DNA of 64,000 bases from Leishmania infantum JPCM5 (GCF_000002875.2 NC_009401.2:137843-201842); one strand, 5' to 3'. Counted from the first letter of the stretch, positions 18,774-30,047 are shown. Translations and numbers: made by a program. Notes: generated by a model from the sequence alone, not told the origin.

Positions 18774-19601
18774 TCACCGCCACTTGTGCTTGAGCACCGC
18801 CAACACCACAGTAATGATGATGCACACCACAATGACGATCACAAAACAGATGATCAACCTGTCACGAGCCATGCGGCGCATAAAACACTTCAACTCCGTG
18901 CTCGCACGCCCGAGCTCGGAGCGCATCTCGTCCAGCTCGACAGTGGTTTGCTTGATCTGCTCCGTCTGCGCCCGCAGCGTCGTGGCTGCCTCGTTTCCGA
19001 GCGTCTCAGTCTCGTTCAGCAGCTTCTCCGAGCGCCCAAGAGACTGCAGGGTGCTGTGCTGCACCTCGTTGATGCGCGTCGCCGCCTGGCGAGCCTCCGC
19101 ACGGTTCGGCATCACCGGGCCGTCCCCTCCTTCGGCTTCATCGTTGTCGCCCTCGCGCGGCGGCCAGTGCACGCTGGTGCTGCGTTGGCCTTGAGACGAC
19201 GGCGCAGCTGTAGCGACCTCCATGGAGGCGGCGGTGCTCTGGACAGCACGCTCTTTGCTCTGCTGCACCCACTCGCGCAGAGACGCGATCTTCCTTGCAT
19301 GCTCACTTGCGTGTGCTTCGTACACGCCGCGCTCCTCACCGTCCAGCAGGCGCATCTCCACTCGGAGCTGCTGCAGGAGTCGATTCAGCCGCCGTAGAAT
19401 GTCTTGGGCTTTAGCGAACGTCGCCGCACGCGCAGAGGAAGCGTTGACGTTCCCACCCCCTCTTCTACCTGCGCCGCTGCTACTGCTGTTGCCAACGCCG
19501 ACGGTAGCCTGCTGGCGTGGTGCGTGCACGTCGAGGGGAAGTGCTTCGACCTGTTGCTCGAGGTCGAGCAGCTCTTCATGATACAGGGCTGCGTCCGTCA
19601 T
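18774..19601 (-). CDS. Qb-SNARE, NPSN-like
   Basis: This is a SNARE acting in membrane fusion on the secretory or endosomal route, and possibly at cytokinesis as for plant NPSN11. The 275-aa protein has an N-terminal helical region with a Gly/Ser-rich loop (about 35-55). The SNARE core is at about residues 185-248, including STLQSLGRSEKLLNETETLG, LRAQTEQIKQTTVELDEM (which should hold the zero-layer Gln) and SELGRASTELKCFMRRMARD. It ends in a single C-terminal anchor, LIICFVIVIVVCIIITVVLAV, followed by KHKWR. The spacing and the Gln-Thr-Glu-Gln core followed by Met-Ala-Arg-Asp match the plant-type NPSN pattern better than Vti1 or membrin. The start MTDAALYHEEL is a clean ATG with CCTTTTCCAG just upstream. 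SNARE status is very likely; the subclass is an inference from the motif. Confidence 0.88.
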   Translation of the reverse strand: MTDAALYHEELLDLEQQVEALPLDVHAPRQQATVGVGNSSSSGAGRRGGGNVNASSARAATFAKAQDILRRLNRLLQQLRVEMRLLDGEERGVYEAHASEHARKIASLREWVQQSKERAVQSTAASMEVATAAPSSQGQRSTSVHWPPREGDNDEAEGGDGPVMPNRAEARQAATRINEVQHSTLQSLGRSEKLLNETETLGNEAATTLRAQTEQIKQTTVELDEMRSELGRASTELKCFMRRMARDRLIICFVIVIVVCIIITVVLAVLKHKWR

Positions 19602-22522
19602 GACGTAGCGATGGTGCTCTCTGGAAAAGGTCTGTGTATGAGAGCATAGATGGTGGTGAAAATGGTGGTGCCGACAGTGGTACAGTACTCTTCTGCCCCT
19701 TCATGTCGCGCCTCCAGTCGGGCGTGTGTAGCAGCAGTGGTGGAAGTACTAACCGGTCGCGTGGCGCCCTTGTGGGAACGGGGGAACGAGGGTGAGTGGT
19801 CATGCGCGTATGGAAGACACGGAACGGAACAGGAGCAAGAGGGATAGGGTGGGGAGAGAGGGAAGGGCGAGGGGGCAGATGCCACGCGAAAACACTCCGG
19901 TACAACCGCAGAGACGAGTGCGAGGGCGTTCAAGATCATGGCGATTCAGCGCCGAGCTGGTAGAGCTACAGAGAGGAGGGGATAAGAGGAGCTGCAGCTC
20001 AGCACGCGCATGTGCGTGCGTGCACAGTGAACGAGACACTCGAGGGAGGCGCGAGGAAGACGGTCGGTGAAGGAGCATGTGCGTATGCGAGCAGCTCCAC
20101 CCCCTGCGCGCACGCAGCACACGCTCCCTCTTGGCAGTGATGCCTCCCCCCCTTCCTTCACGGCCATCTCCGCGCCGCGCAGGAGCCACACCCGTTTCGT
20201 TGCAGTCGCATGTGTTCGTAAAGCTTCGATCACGGCCTGCTATTCGGTGCATGGTTTTGTTGGTCACCAAGTCGGCGCTTTCATTGGACACGCATCAACA
20301 TGATTTCGTTTCAGGCGAAAGAAGAGGGGGGAGGAGGAAGTGGAGGAGGGGTCGCGCCCTCGAGCACGTGTGTGTGTGTGTGTGTGGATGAGAGCGGCAG
20401 CACCACACCACGAAGAAACGCAGCCCGAGAGTAATAAAAGAAAAAAACAGGAGACCCGAAAAAAAAGTGCCGCCTACGCAACGGAAGGAAGAGGGGACGC
20501 GCGTGGTGTCTGCGGTGGGCGTAACTGGTGGGTGGGTGGGTGGATGGAACAAGAGCAAGAGCGAGGGAGAGAGAAACGAGAGGAGGAGAAGGGGAGAGGG
20601 GGAGAGGGGGAGAGGGGGCGTGCGTGCGTACGTTTGCCCCATCCACGTGAGCCTGTGCACGTGTGCGGGTGTCTGTGCAACGTGTCCATGCTGGCAGATG
20701 AAAAACTGACAGGCGGCACCTCAGGCGCACATGCTCTCACATCTGAACACCTGCACATATGCCTGCGGGCGCGCCAACACTCAAGATACGAGAAGAAAAG
20801 AAGGGAGGTGCAGACGCTCGAGTACACGAACGCCGTCGACAGGCGACGCCATCTGTGTGCGTCACCCTCCCCTTGCCGACCGTTTCAGGTTGTTCCTCTC
20901 TGCTTCCGACTCTTCACTGCATACCGACCTCACTGCAAGAGGGGAAGGAGGAAGACGAGGCGGGAGGCCCACGCACGCATAACGGCAGAGAGAGAGAGAC
21001 AGACAGACATGAACGCGTGCGTCCGTGTGCGCGGCAGGGAGCGAACTCCAGCAGCAACGCACAAGCGAAGGAAAAGAGCGAAAAGTATTCAGGCACACGA
21101 GAGCACAGGCACGACGACAATAACCTATACCATTCAAGAAGAGGGGGAGGGCACCAGTGAAATCCATGGACGGAAAAAAAAAGAGAACATGGCGATGCCG
21201 ATGACAATGACCCACGGCGATACACCGCCGCGTTCGGGAGTTCGGCCATGCAAAGAGCTGTGCGTGTGTGTGTATATGTGGAGCGGGGAGAACAGACGGT
21301 CCTTCGCCACCGATCGTTCCCCCCCCCGTCGCCTCCGCATAACCCATGCGCACGCGAAAACGAACAGAACTGAAACACCAACGAAAAAGAGAAACGGCGG
21401 AAATTAAAACAGGGGAGAAGTCGTAATAAAAGAAGACGCGTCATCGCATACGGATATAGATGTATGCACGTGGGCCCGTCGGTGGGGGGGGGGTCGGTGG
21501 ACGCACCTGCGCGCGCGTCTCCCGTGTCGTCCGTCGTGAAGAACGGCACCGAATCATGCAGACGTCAGATACAAGTGAGAGGCCTAGCATTTATTCGAGA
21601 GGACTCAAGCGAGCACACACACACGCGCACGCAGGCAGACGCAGACGCACACAAGCGCGTCCCCGCACGCGCAGACTCGCATGCACAACTCAGCACAGGC
21701 AAAGCGATCACCGCCCTACCGCGCACGAGAAGGTCACACCGCAGCCGACAACACCACGCACGTGGCAAGCGAAGGAACACGCAAACATGCAAGCGCACCA
21801 CCGGAGCATCATCACGAATTCAGATCACAACGCGAACTCCACGGAGACGCTACGCTCCACAAGCACTACCAAGGGCAAAACAAGCAGTGCAGTAGAGAGG
21901 AAAAGGGAAAGCGGGAGAACAAGAAAAGGCGTTAGCTCAGGAGTGCGCATTCACCCCTGGTCCTCTTCACGAGCAGTAAGGCATCCATGCGCAGTGAAAC
22001 AGCATGCGTTCGGGGGCAGCGCACCTTACACATCCAAGCGAGCAGAGCGCACGCAAGGGTGAACAACACAAAAGTGTGGGTGGCACCAAACATCAAAAAC
22101 AGGGCACCGAGCGTAGAGCTTGTGCGCGAGAAAGCGATGAAGGCGATTGATGCGGAAGCGAAGCCAGTCAACTCTGGTGGAGGGAACGCGAAAGATGCAC
22201 GCACACGCACATACACAGAGAGAGAGAGACAGACAGACAACTGTGCGCCTACCTCCCACATCAAGAATAAAAAAAAAGTACAAAAGGCCAACACCAGTAC
22301 AGTTGCCTCTATATCCACAGATCAAGTGGTGGAAGAGAGCGGAGGACGGTAAATGGTTGCACACACACACATATAGCAGACCTCGTGAAGAGGCAGCGAC
22401 CATAACAGAGAGCACGCTGCAGCTCTGTGTGTCGTCATGAAAAGCGCGGCGCGTGACATACATCTCTGTCCGTGCGCTCGTCTGAGCACTCGAGAAGACC
22501 AAAACGGAGATGTTGCCCTCTT
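19602..22522. other. Long intergenic region, purine-rich plus strand
   Basis: No gene is seen in these 2.9 kb. It should hold the 5' signals of the SNARE gene (CCTTTTCCAG at about 19621-19630 on the sense strand) and 3' UTR of the kinase gene. There is a (GT)n tract at about 20378-20395, repeated GGGAGA units at about 20590-20618, and long purine-rich plus-strand stretches (20400-21450) that are pyrimidine-rich in the direction of transcription. The 355-codon plus-strand frame at 20340-21407 is an artefact of purine-rich repeats. Confidence 0.6.
20590..20618 (+). repeat. GGGGAGA-type G-rich microsatellite
   Basis: Four successive G-runs of 4 to 5 are separated by AGA. On the plus strand this can form a G-quadruplex; on the transcribed sense strand it is a C/T tract. 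Confidence 0.7.
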
Positions 22523-23145
22523 AGGATGAGTCCACTCCTTTGCCAGGCAACGCGAGGTCCACCTCCGCCCTCGAGCCTCCCCGGCGCTGCCACAGGCCAC
22601 CCGTCGCGTGGCGCGGCGCAGCCCTAGGCGCACGCCGGTGCAGCAGTGCGCCGGCTCAGCCATCTGAGAGCACGGCCTCGGCAGCGGACTCCACCCACAC
22701 CCCACTCCGCAGGCAGCCTCACAGCCGCTCCCGTCATGCCGGCCACCGCCCCCGGTGCACCCCCCTCGCGGTGGCGCAGGCTCCCTCCACCAGTGGGCAG
22801 CGAGGGCCGGGTGACAGATGCCTTCGAGCCACGCCGGCACTCGGCTTGTCATGTCGGCGGCACAAGCGTGCTCGCGGTCGCTGGCCGCTCCGGCGCCGCG
22901 CCATCCACGACCTGACCGCCGACATCAGTCGCCGTGCATCGCTCTGGCCCCCGCGCGTCGCCGGTGCTTGGCCCTGTGGCCACCAGAGGGGCGGCTCGGC
23001 ATTCGGCTGGGGATAGGGCGGGGGCGGGACCGCCTGGCTTTCTCCCACAAGGAGAGAGGGAGAGTGGGGGGTGCACTGGGCCCTGTGAGGCCGCGCGCTG
23101 GGGCGCTGTGGCCCCCTCCCTCCCCCCGCTCACCTCACCGTCTCC
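22523..23145 (+). repeat. Dispersed 0.6-kb repeat, copy B (full length)
   Basis: This is a full-length copy, nearly identical to 29419-30047 (I count about five single-base differences, all transitions). It starts with AGGATGAGTCCACTCC and runs to CCCCCCGCTCACCTCACC, after which the copies differ. It lies in the 3' UTR/spacer directly after the kinase gene stop codon (23340). No terminal duplication could be identified by eye. It is probably a SIDER-type element by size and location, but conserved far better than that class usually is. Confidence 0.88.
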
Positions 23146-23339
23146 TCCTGTGATCCGGGAGCGCAAGCAGCAGAAGCAGCAGCCAAAGAGGCAGCGGCAA
23201 CAGGAAGACAGCATGCGGGGGGTCGATGACTGGGGATGGGGAAAGAAGGGATTAGGCGCCGGAGCAGGCACAGGTTAGACATGCATTCAAGAACAGGTCT
23301 TTCGTATCTGCTCTCTTTCCATCCTGCGCACCACGCTGC
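23146..23339. other. Short 3' UTR segment of kinase gene
   Basis: This short stretch lies between the repeat and the kinase stop codon, and is partly CAG-rich. No gene is seen here. Confidence 0.5.
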
Positions 23340-26300
23340 CTACATGAACTTGAAGAAGGGGTGGTGCATGAGCTCCCTCGCAGAGGGCCGCTTTTTGCGG
23401 TCCACGACAAAGATGGCGTTGAGCATGTGGATGAGCTCCTGGCTGATTTCCGGCGGTGACGTCACGGTTGTGGCTGGCAGCGCCGCTCTGAAGGACTTTG
23501 AGGAAGTCGACGCGAAGGACCCGGTCATGCTGGCGGTGTTGGAGTTCGACAACGTGGCGTCGAAACTAGCAGAAGCCTCCGCAGCAGTGTTTGCGGCTGC
23601 TACGGTTGTCACCAGGGGATCATGCGGTCGCTCGAGGTGCGTTGTGTCGTCCAAGCATCCAATCTTGAAGAGCAGCGCGATGGGTTCCGGTGAGGTGCCC
23701 GTCTGGGCGTTGTACCACGGCAGGTGACCCGTGATGAGCTGTACCACCGAGCAGCCAAAGGACCAGATGTCAGACGCGGACGAGTAGGTCCCCTGCACGC
23801 ACTCGGGGGCCATGTACGCTGCCGTACCGGCGAGTGCGTTGGATTTCAGTGTGCGGTTGTTGTCGCTGAGAACGAGGCTAGTGCCGAAGTCGGTCAGCTT
23901 CACCGTACCGTCGGAGCTGAGCAGCATGTTCGCAGGCTTCACGTCGCGGTGAATGACGCCGCGCGAGTGCAAATAGGCGAGCCCCGAGACCACATCGCGC
24001 GCGTAGCGACGCACGACGCTCTCCCGCAGCACGCCGCGCGGGTGATGGCGCAGCACGTCCTGCAGCGAGCCCGACGGCATCCACTCCATGTAGATGCGCG
24101 CTGTCTCCTTCATGACCATGAAGGCAACCACACGCACGATGTTCGGGTGCGACAGCTCCGTCAGCACCGTGTACTCCTGCAGCACCTCGCGCACCGCGAC
24201 GCTGTGGGCCTTAGACGAGTCCAGCGGCAGCTCCTTCGCAGCCAAGTAGCACCCGGTCACCTCGTCCCACGCGCGGAACACCTTGCCGTAGCTGCCCTGG
24301 CCAAGTGGGACGTCCATCAGGATCTGAAAACGGTCAATCAGCTTTAGTGTGTCGTTGCACGAGCACTCCTCATTGCAAATCACCACCACATCTTCCGCCT
24401 GCAGGAGTGCCTCAATCGACCGCTCCGCCGACTTCTCCGCCCCGGCGACGCTGAGGCTGCTGTTGTTCGCACTGGAGCTGCTGGGAGAGACGAAGTCCGT
24501 CTTGTCGTCGCTAGAGCCGAACCCGGTCGCCTGCAAACACTGAGGCTCGGATGGCAGAGAGCGAAAAGCATGCGCAGGGTTCCGGGCCGTCGCATCACCG
24601 TAGCTACCATGGTGGCCGCCAGACTCAGGCGCGCTGCCGTCCGAGGAGAGGAAGCCCTGGACACTGCTGTTTTCCCGCTTCGCCGCCGGGGACGTTGACT
24701 CGCATGGCGTCGTGAGCGCCTTCTCGGCCGCGGCCAAGGCGTTGTTGGTGAAGTCGCGCCACTGGCTCCAGAGTCCATCCAGCCCATCTTGAAAGATCCG
24801 GTGAAGGATGGCGGCCTCTTTTTCGTCGAAGAGCGCGCACACCGCATCCACCTGCCGACTCCACATGGGTGGCTGTTCTCCCTCCTGTGCGCTGTTGAAC
24901 TCGTAGAGCATCAGCAGGGCATCGCGCACCCCCGCGTCTAGCAGAGTGGTGGAATGCGCGCCGCTCTCGCGCGAAGAGGTAGCCGGGGTCGGCAAAGATG
25001 CACCGTCCACCGCGACGGTGGACAACGGGCCGCACACCTCTGTTGCCCGCCCCTCCGTCGCGCCGGCGGCGGAGGGTGAAAGCACGCCGCTGCTGCTGGT
25101 CGCCTGATGAGGCAATGGCTGCGTAGCAGTATGTGATGCGTCCGCCGTCTTGGCACAGCCGTTTCCCTGGAGCTGCTTAAGTGTTTCACGGAACGCGGCA
25201 AAGTCATCCTCTGGTATCAGCTTCAGCGCTGCGGCCGCCTTTTTCGAAACCTCCGCAGACACGTGCTGGGCCGACTCGCAGTAAGTCTTGAACGTGCGGA
25301 CAGCGCAGTTGAACTGGTACATAGCGCTGTAGTGCATGTTCACGAGGCCGAGTGCGGCTTCCGGGGAGAGCGTTAAATCTACCCTTGCACCGATGTCTGC
25401 AAGGCGGCTGCTATCGCCGCAGCCGCTGCTTGTGATGGCGGTTGGCGGCTGCTCAGCACGGGTGGTCTGCGTCCTCGTCAGTGGCGCCCCCGACTCCGTC
25501 TGCACCGAGTTCACCAGCGTGCGCAGGGAGGTAAAGATGGAGTGCACCAACCGCACTAAAGCGCGGCACGCCACCTCATAGAGCAGGACTGCGTTGCGCA
25601 GCCGTATCGTTGCAATGGCCACGCCAGTCGGACAGATCAAGATGCTCGGGTCCGTCGCGGCGACCGTCTTGATGAGCTCCAGTGTGTCGTCGAGCAGCCC
25701 CTTCCATGACGCAGGAGTCGTGCGGCACGACGAGAAATCAGAGGCCTGGCCCGCGGAGTCGCTGACGGAGCAGTCGTCCGAGTCGCACAAGATCTCGCCG
25801 CGCACCAGGTCCAGTGCCGGGTGGCGGAAGCGATACTCGCAGAGAGCCTCCATATAGGCCGTGTTAGTAATGAAGAAACATATCTCCCTTTCAGGTATAT
25901 CGAAGGTGGGGTCGATGTGCACCGGAAGGGCTTCGTTCCCTTGCGAGAGCCACGAGGCCGCCCCGCTACTGCACATCCCCTTCAGCTTCAGCTGCTCCAG
26001 GAAACAGGCCGTCAACGGCTTCACAGCTCCATTACCGCCGACGATGTTCGCCGACTTCCGTCGACTGCGCGCTGACTTACGCCCTGCCGAGCCGTGCTTG
26101 ATGGGCTGCAGCGAGCCTGGAAGCCGATCCCCGCTAATGTTCCCCTGCGGAGTTTGCTTGATCACGTCAGCGAGATGCGACACCTGAAAAAGCGATGCAC
26201 CGCTAGCGTGAACGCTCTCGATGAAGTTGCGCGAGCCGCGCCACAGCAGCGCGAAAAGTAGGTTCGATGTCTTGCCAATCACCCACACCTGCCCTGTCTC

Positions 26301-26927
26301 CATGCGGTCACACATCTGCGCCACCAGCCAGTCGCACATTTCTTTTTCCGTGCACAAGCCGTTCTTGGACGAGGTGAGGGAGACGATGAAATCGACCAGC
26401 TTTGCGGGCACCGGTGTCGCGTCGTTCTTCGTCGCTTCCTTGAACGCGAGGATGCTCTTGGTGCACTGGAAGCGGCGCACCTCGAGCGGGATGCCCTTCG
26501 CCGCCACGTCCACCTCGTCCTTTCCGCGCCGCACAGAGGCGCCGGCAGACTTGACCGATAATAAGTCGGTGCCTGTGCGCTCGCGCGAAAGGCCGCCGGT
26601 TCGCGAGCCACTCTCGCCAGCGTCGCCGTCGATAAGGTCCTCTTCGTGGTTGTCGTACACGCTCGCTACGCCATCAGGCCTGCATGAGAACAGTTCTTTA
26701 TTATTCTTTCCTGGGCACACGCAACCAGTCAGGCTGCAAGTGCCGTCTGAGTTCGCCGCTGCAGCGGCGGCCGCCGCCTCCAGGTGCTGCATCACGCCGT
26801 TCACATCCGCCTCTTCTGACGTCGTCACGGATGTGCCCGAGCTAAGGCTGCTGCTGTGGTGACGGTGAGGACACAGGCAACCACCGTCGCGCACGTCCTG
26901 GTTCAAGGATATGCTGAAGTCGTGCAT
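23340..26927 (-). CDS. STE-family (MAPKKK-like) protein kinase, 1195 aa
   Basis: The catalytic domain occupies about residues 860-1195. It has the glycine loop GQGSYGKVFRA, the ATP-binding Lys in AAKELPLD, HRDVKPANMLL, the metal-binding motif TDFGTS, AAYMAPECV and DIWSFGCSVV, so it should be an active Ser/Thr kinase. Overall it resembles STE11/MEKK kinases. A Ser/Thr/Ala-rich insertion of about 50 residues interrupts the C-lobe before PPEISQELIHML. The 860 residues before the kinase are mostly non-repetitive, with an ordered-looking part around residues 140-260 (KSILAFKEATKNDATPVPAK and KNGLCTEKEMCDWLVAQM) and several Ser-rich linkers; the regulatory function is not recognised. The frame extends to a GTG upstream, so the ATG at 26927 (MHDFSISLNQD) is taken; a pyrimidine tract lies at about 27120-27155. 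Direct repeats B and C flank the gene. Confidence 0.93.
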   Translation of the reverse strand: MHDFSISLNQDVRDGGCLCPHRHHSSSLSSGTSVTTSEEADVNGVMQHLEAAAAAAAANSDGTCSLTGCVCPGKNNKELFSCRPDGVASVYDNHEEDLIDGDAGESGSRTGGLSRERTGTDLLSVKSAGASVRRGKDEVDVAAKGIPLEVRRFQCTKSILAFKEATKNDATPVPAKLVDFIVSLTSSKNGLCTEKEMCDWLVAQMCDRMETGQVWVIGKTSNLLFALLWRGSRNFIESVHASGASLFQVSHLADVIKQTPQGNISGDRLPGSLQPIKHGSAGRKSARSRRKSANIVGGNGAVKPLTACFLEQLKLKGMCSSGAASWLSQGNEALPVHIDPTFDIPEREICFFITNTAYMEALCEYRFRHPALDLVRGEILCDSDDCSVSDSAGQASDFSSCRTTPASWKGLLDDTLELIKTVAATDPSILICPTGVAIATIRLRNAVLLYEVACRALVRLVHSIFTSLRTLVNSVQTESGAPLTRTQTTRAEQPPTAITSSGCGDSSRLADIGARVDLTLSPEAALGLVNMHYSAMYQFNCAVRTFKTYCESAQHVSAEVSKKAAAALKLIPEDDFAAFRETLKQLQGNGCAKTADASHTATQPLPHQATSSSGVLSPSAAGATEGRATEVCGPLSTVAVDGASLPTPATSSRESGAHSTTLLDAGVRDALLMLYEFNSAQEGEQPPMWSRQVDAVCALFDEKEAAILHRIFQDGLDGLWSQWRDFTNNALAAAEKALTTPCESTSPAAKRENSSVQGFLSSDGSAPESGGHHGSYGDATARNPAHAFRSLPSEPQCLQATGFGSSDDKTDFVSPSSSSANNSSLSVAGAEKSAERSIEALLQAEDVVVICNEECSCNDTLKLIDRFQILMDVPLGQGSYGKVFRAWDEVTGCYLAAKELPLDSSKAHSVAVREVLQEYTVLTELSHPNIVRVVAFMVMKETARIYMEWMPSGSLQDVLRHHPRGVLRESVVRRYARDVVSGLAYLHSRGVIHRDVKPANMLLSSDGTVKLTDFGTSLVLSDNNRTLKSNALAGTAAYMAPECVQGTYSSASDIWSFGCSVVQLITGHLPWYNAQTGTSPEPIALLFKIGCLDDTTHLERPHDPLVTTVAAANTAAEASASFDATLSNSNTASMTGSFASTSSKSFRAALPATTVTSPPEISQELIHMLNAIFVVDRKKRPSARELMHHPFFKFM

Positions 26928-27197
26928 GGTCTTCTCTCGACGTTTTCTCTTTACTGTATTTCCTTCAATGAGCGACGAGCACACGCATGTGTGCACCAGC
27001 ACGAGTTCGTACTGTTATGCACCCGTCGTATGTCCCTGCTAGAGCGCCGTCGACGTGGTGGCCCCTGTCCTCCTTTCCAGATCAGGCGCGCACGGGCAGG
27101 ACAGCAGCGTCGAGTTTTTCGTTAGAGGAAAAAGAAGGTGATAGAGAAATACGGGCAATAGCGCCACAGAGCGCGATATAGTTGTGAAATAGTGTGT

Positions 27198-27239
27198 GGG
27201 GATGGGGGAGGGGAGGGGGAAGGGGGAAGGGGGAAGGGG
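27198..27239 (+). repeat. GGGGGAA-type G-rich array
   Basis: Successive runs of four to five G are separated by A, GA or AA. This is a strong G-quadruplex candidate on the non-transcribed-sense strand, in the upstream spacer of the kinase gene. Confidence 0.7.
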
Positions 27240-28668
27240 CACACAGTGATGCCGGTGCTGCATGCAGGTCGTTATTGCTTGTGCGAGAGGAGGCAGACTC
27301 ACAGACGGGGAGGGAAGGTAACGAGAAGCGCGCGCGCGTAGGAGAAGTCCGTGTTCAACCAAGACAGCAACAAGCAGCAAAGGGAGGGGGATAATACAGT
27401 CGAGGCGAACACCCCCACACTCAACAAAATACCGAAGAAACGCAGGCTGTAGAGTGACACTGAGAAGGGGGAGGAAGGCAGACAGAGGAAAGGAAAGAGG
27501 GGAAGAAGGCGTGAGGCAGGAAGGAGAGGGGGGAAACTAATACCGAAAGAACGCGACAGCGACTGCACAGCCAAATCAGCAAAAAAAAAACGAAGCCGAC
27601 AAGAAGTACGGGCGTGGGTGTGTATGAGGTAACGAGTGCTGGCAGACGTCGGGAGAGGCTGGTGTGCGCCGCCGTGCGATGGAATCAAAGGCCGGCCCAA
27701 CCTTCGCAACGGCGTGCTCCACGGGCGCTGGGGTGCCACACGCAGGAACTCAATAAAAAGTGTTCGTTGTACCTTTCCTTCGCGTAGACACCGAAAGCAC
27801 GCGGAGAAACCAAAGAGAGAGAGAGAGAAAGAGAGAGACACACGGAAGACACGCAAGACGATCTCAACGCTCACTCGCCGCTGTGGCTGCGGCGCCTGCT
27901 GCACACCAGCAGCGAGCACAAACACAGCGCACACGCTTTGAATATGTACGCGCGTGTGCGTGCGCGTGTGGCCGGCGTGTGCGTGTGCGTGTGCGTGTGG
28001 CCGGCGTGTGCACACGAAGCAGGAAAAAAAAAAAAACGAAAACGAAGTTGAAGAGAAAATTGGCGTCGTCGTATGCGCACGCTTCTGCTACCTCACCCTA
28101 GTGCAGCACGCGCGCGCGCGTGTGTGTAGGAGTGTATGGGTTGGGCGGGAGAAGGGGAGAGTGAAGGCTCAGCATACACTCTGGGGCACACACACACACA
28201 CACAAACACGCACGCAGGAAAGACACCGCAGCAGCGACAGCAGGAGAGGGGGGGGAGCACGACTGGCGAGTTTAAAGCGCACCAGAGAGACGAACAGCAA
28301 AATGCCAACAGCGGCAGCGGCAACAGCACTCAAGAAAGGAAAGAGTCAAGTAGGGAAGAGGGGAGGTCGCAGCGGTGCGCGCACACACACAAGAGAAGAG
28401 AAAGCGATGCAACGAGACCAGCAGTGAGACAAAAAACGAAAACAGGAAAAGACGGCGTGAGAGAGAGAGAGAGTTTGTGTGGGTGGGTGGGTGACGGCGT
28501 GAGTGCGAAGGGCAAAAAGCCAAGCAGGGAAAGAAAGAAAAAAACGCAGATGAACCGCTATTCAGGCGTCTGTGTTTGGGGGGAGGGGGAAAATAGAGGT
28601 AAAGGGTTAGAGAGGTGTGTGTGATGGGCTAACAGCTGCGCGTCTACTCCGAAAGCAGCAACACATGC

Positions 28669-28688
28669 TATATATATATATATATATA
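28669..28688. repeat. (TA)n microsatellite
   Basis: Ten TA units in a row. It is a perfect self-complementary array in otherwise GC-rich spacer. Confidence 0.85.
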
Positions 28689-29418
28689 ACACAAAGAATA
28701 AGGAGGAGAGAGAAATCGCTTCGCTTCGTCAGTGTGCAGTTCCCTTTTTTGTTTTCTCCCGTATTGTTTTTTTTGTGGCGTCCTTCGTTGTTCGGATGTG
28801 ACCGAGGGGAGTGGGGCTGTGCGGCGGCGATGACGCACGGAGGGTGTGTATGTGCAACTATCGAATAAGCGCACAAGTTGGCACACGGTTTGAGGTCTTT
28901 GGAGAGTCGCAACACACGCTGCGCAGAGAACGTGAAAGAGTGCTTCGATTTCTCTTCCTCCTCTTCTTATCTTTGTTTTGTTTTTTGTTTTTTTTTGTGT
29001 TGCGTTGCGGCGACACCCGCAAGAAATCAATACGACGCAACAGCGGCGCTTCACGCTACAGCACACCGCAGACACAGCAGCGAGGATGCTTTAGTCTTTT
29101 TCCTATGGTCGTCGTCGTTGTGGATTGCCTTTTTGTGTCGTGTACGGCGGTATGGAGGAAAATGATGCTTTTTGAGACTCGACGGCACTTTCACACTGCT
29201 GTGCGGATGCTTGCTGTTGTGGTGGTGATAACGAGACTGCCTCACGCTCGGTATCGCGTTTTTTCACATGAGGACAGTGTGCACGTATATATGTGTATGC
29301 GACCCCAAGGAGGGGGGGGGGCACAGAGAGAGAAGATAAGGAAGAGAAAAAGCGGGCGCTGTTTCTAGAACAGTAAGAGATGAGGTTGCGTGTGGGCGTG
29401 CAACGGGGCGAGTGACAT

Positions 29419-30047
29419 CCTTTCTTCCTCTCAGGATGAGTCCACTCCTCTGCCAGGCAACGCGAGGTCCACCTCCGCCCTCGAGCCTCCCCGGCGCTGC
29501 CACAGGCCACCCGTCGCGTGGCGCGGCGCAGCCCTAGGCGCACACCGGTGCAGCAGTGCGCCGGCTCAGCCATCTGAGAGCACGGCCTCGGCAGCGGACT
29601 CCACCCACACCCCACTCCGCAGGCAGCCTCACAGCCGCTCCCGTCATGCCGGCCACCGCCCCCGGTGCACCCCCCTCGCGGTGGCGCAGGCTCCCTCCAC
29701 CAGTGGGCAGCGAGGGCCGGGTGACAGATGCCTTCGAGCCACGCCGGCACTCGGCTTGTCATGTCGGCGGCACAAGCGTGCTCGCGGTCGCTGGCCGCTC
29801 CGGCGCCGCGCCATCCACGACCTGACCGCCGACATCAGTCGCCGTGCATCGCTCTGGCCCCCGCGCGTCGCCGGTGCTTGGCCCTGTGGCCACCAGAGGA
29901 GTGGCTCGGCATTTGGCTGGGGATAGGGCGGGGGCGGGACCGCCTGGCTTTCTCCCACAAGGAGAGAGGGAGAGTGGGGGGTGCACTGGGCCCTGTGAGG
30001 CCGCGCGCTGGGGCGCTGTGGCCCCCTCCCTCCACCCGTAATCAGAG
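29419..30047 (+). repeat. Dispersed 0.6-kb repeat, copy C (full length)
   Basis: This is a full-length copy, same orientation as copy B. It shares the left edge CCTTTCTTCCTCTCAGGATGAG with copy A, so the element probably starts a few bases before AGGATGAG. The right edge, CCACCCGTAATCAG, differs from copies A and B but resembles the end of the degenerate copy D (ACCCGGAATCAG). That suggests this is the older form of the end. It lies in the spacer between the RING gene stop (30919) and the kinase gene. Confidence 0.88.

Larger units (their letters stand above)
26928..29418. other. Long intergenic region with microsatellites
   Basis: No gene is seen here. A sense-strand pyrimidine tract at about 27120-27155 (CTTCTTTTTCCTCT) is the probable trans-splicing signal of the kinase. 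Beyond it are a G-rich array (27198-27239), GT/CA tracts (about 27950-28000 and 28190-28204), a (TA)n array (28669-28688) and T-rich stretches near 28740-28780 and 28975-28998. Confidence 0.6.

Noticed and set aside
20340..21407. 355-codon plus-strand frame
   Set aside because: It is Arg/Lys/Glu-rich sequence from purine repeats, on the wrong strand for this polycistron, with no domain.
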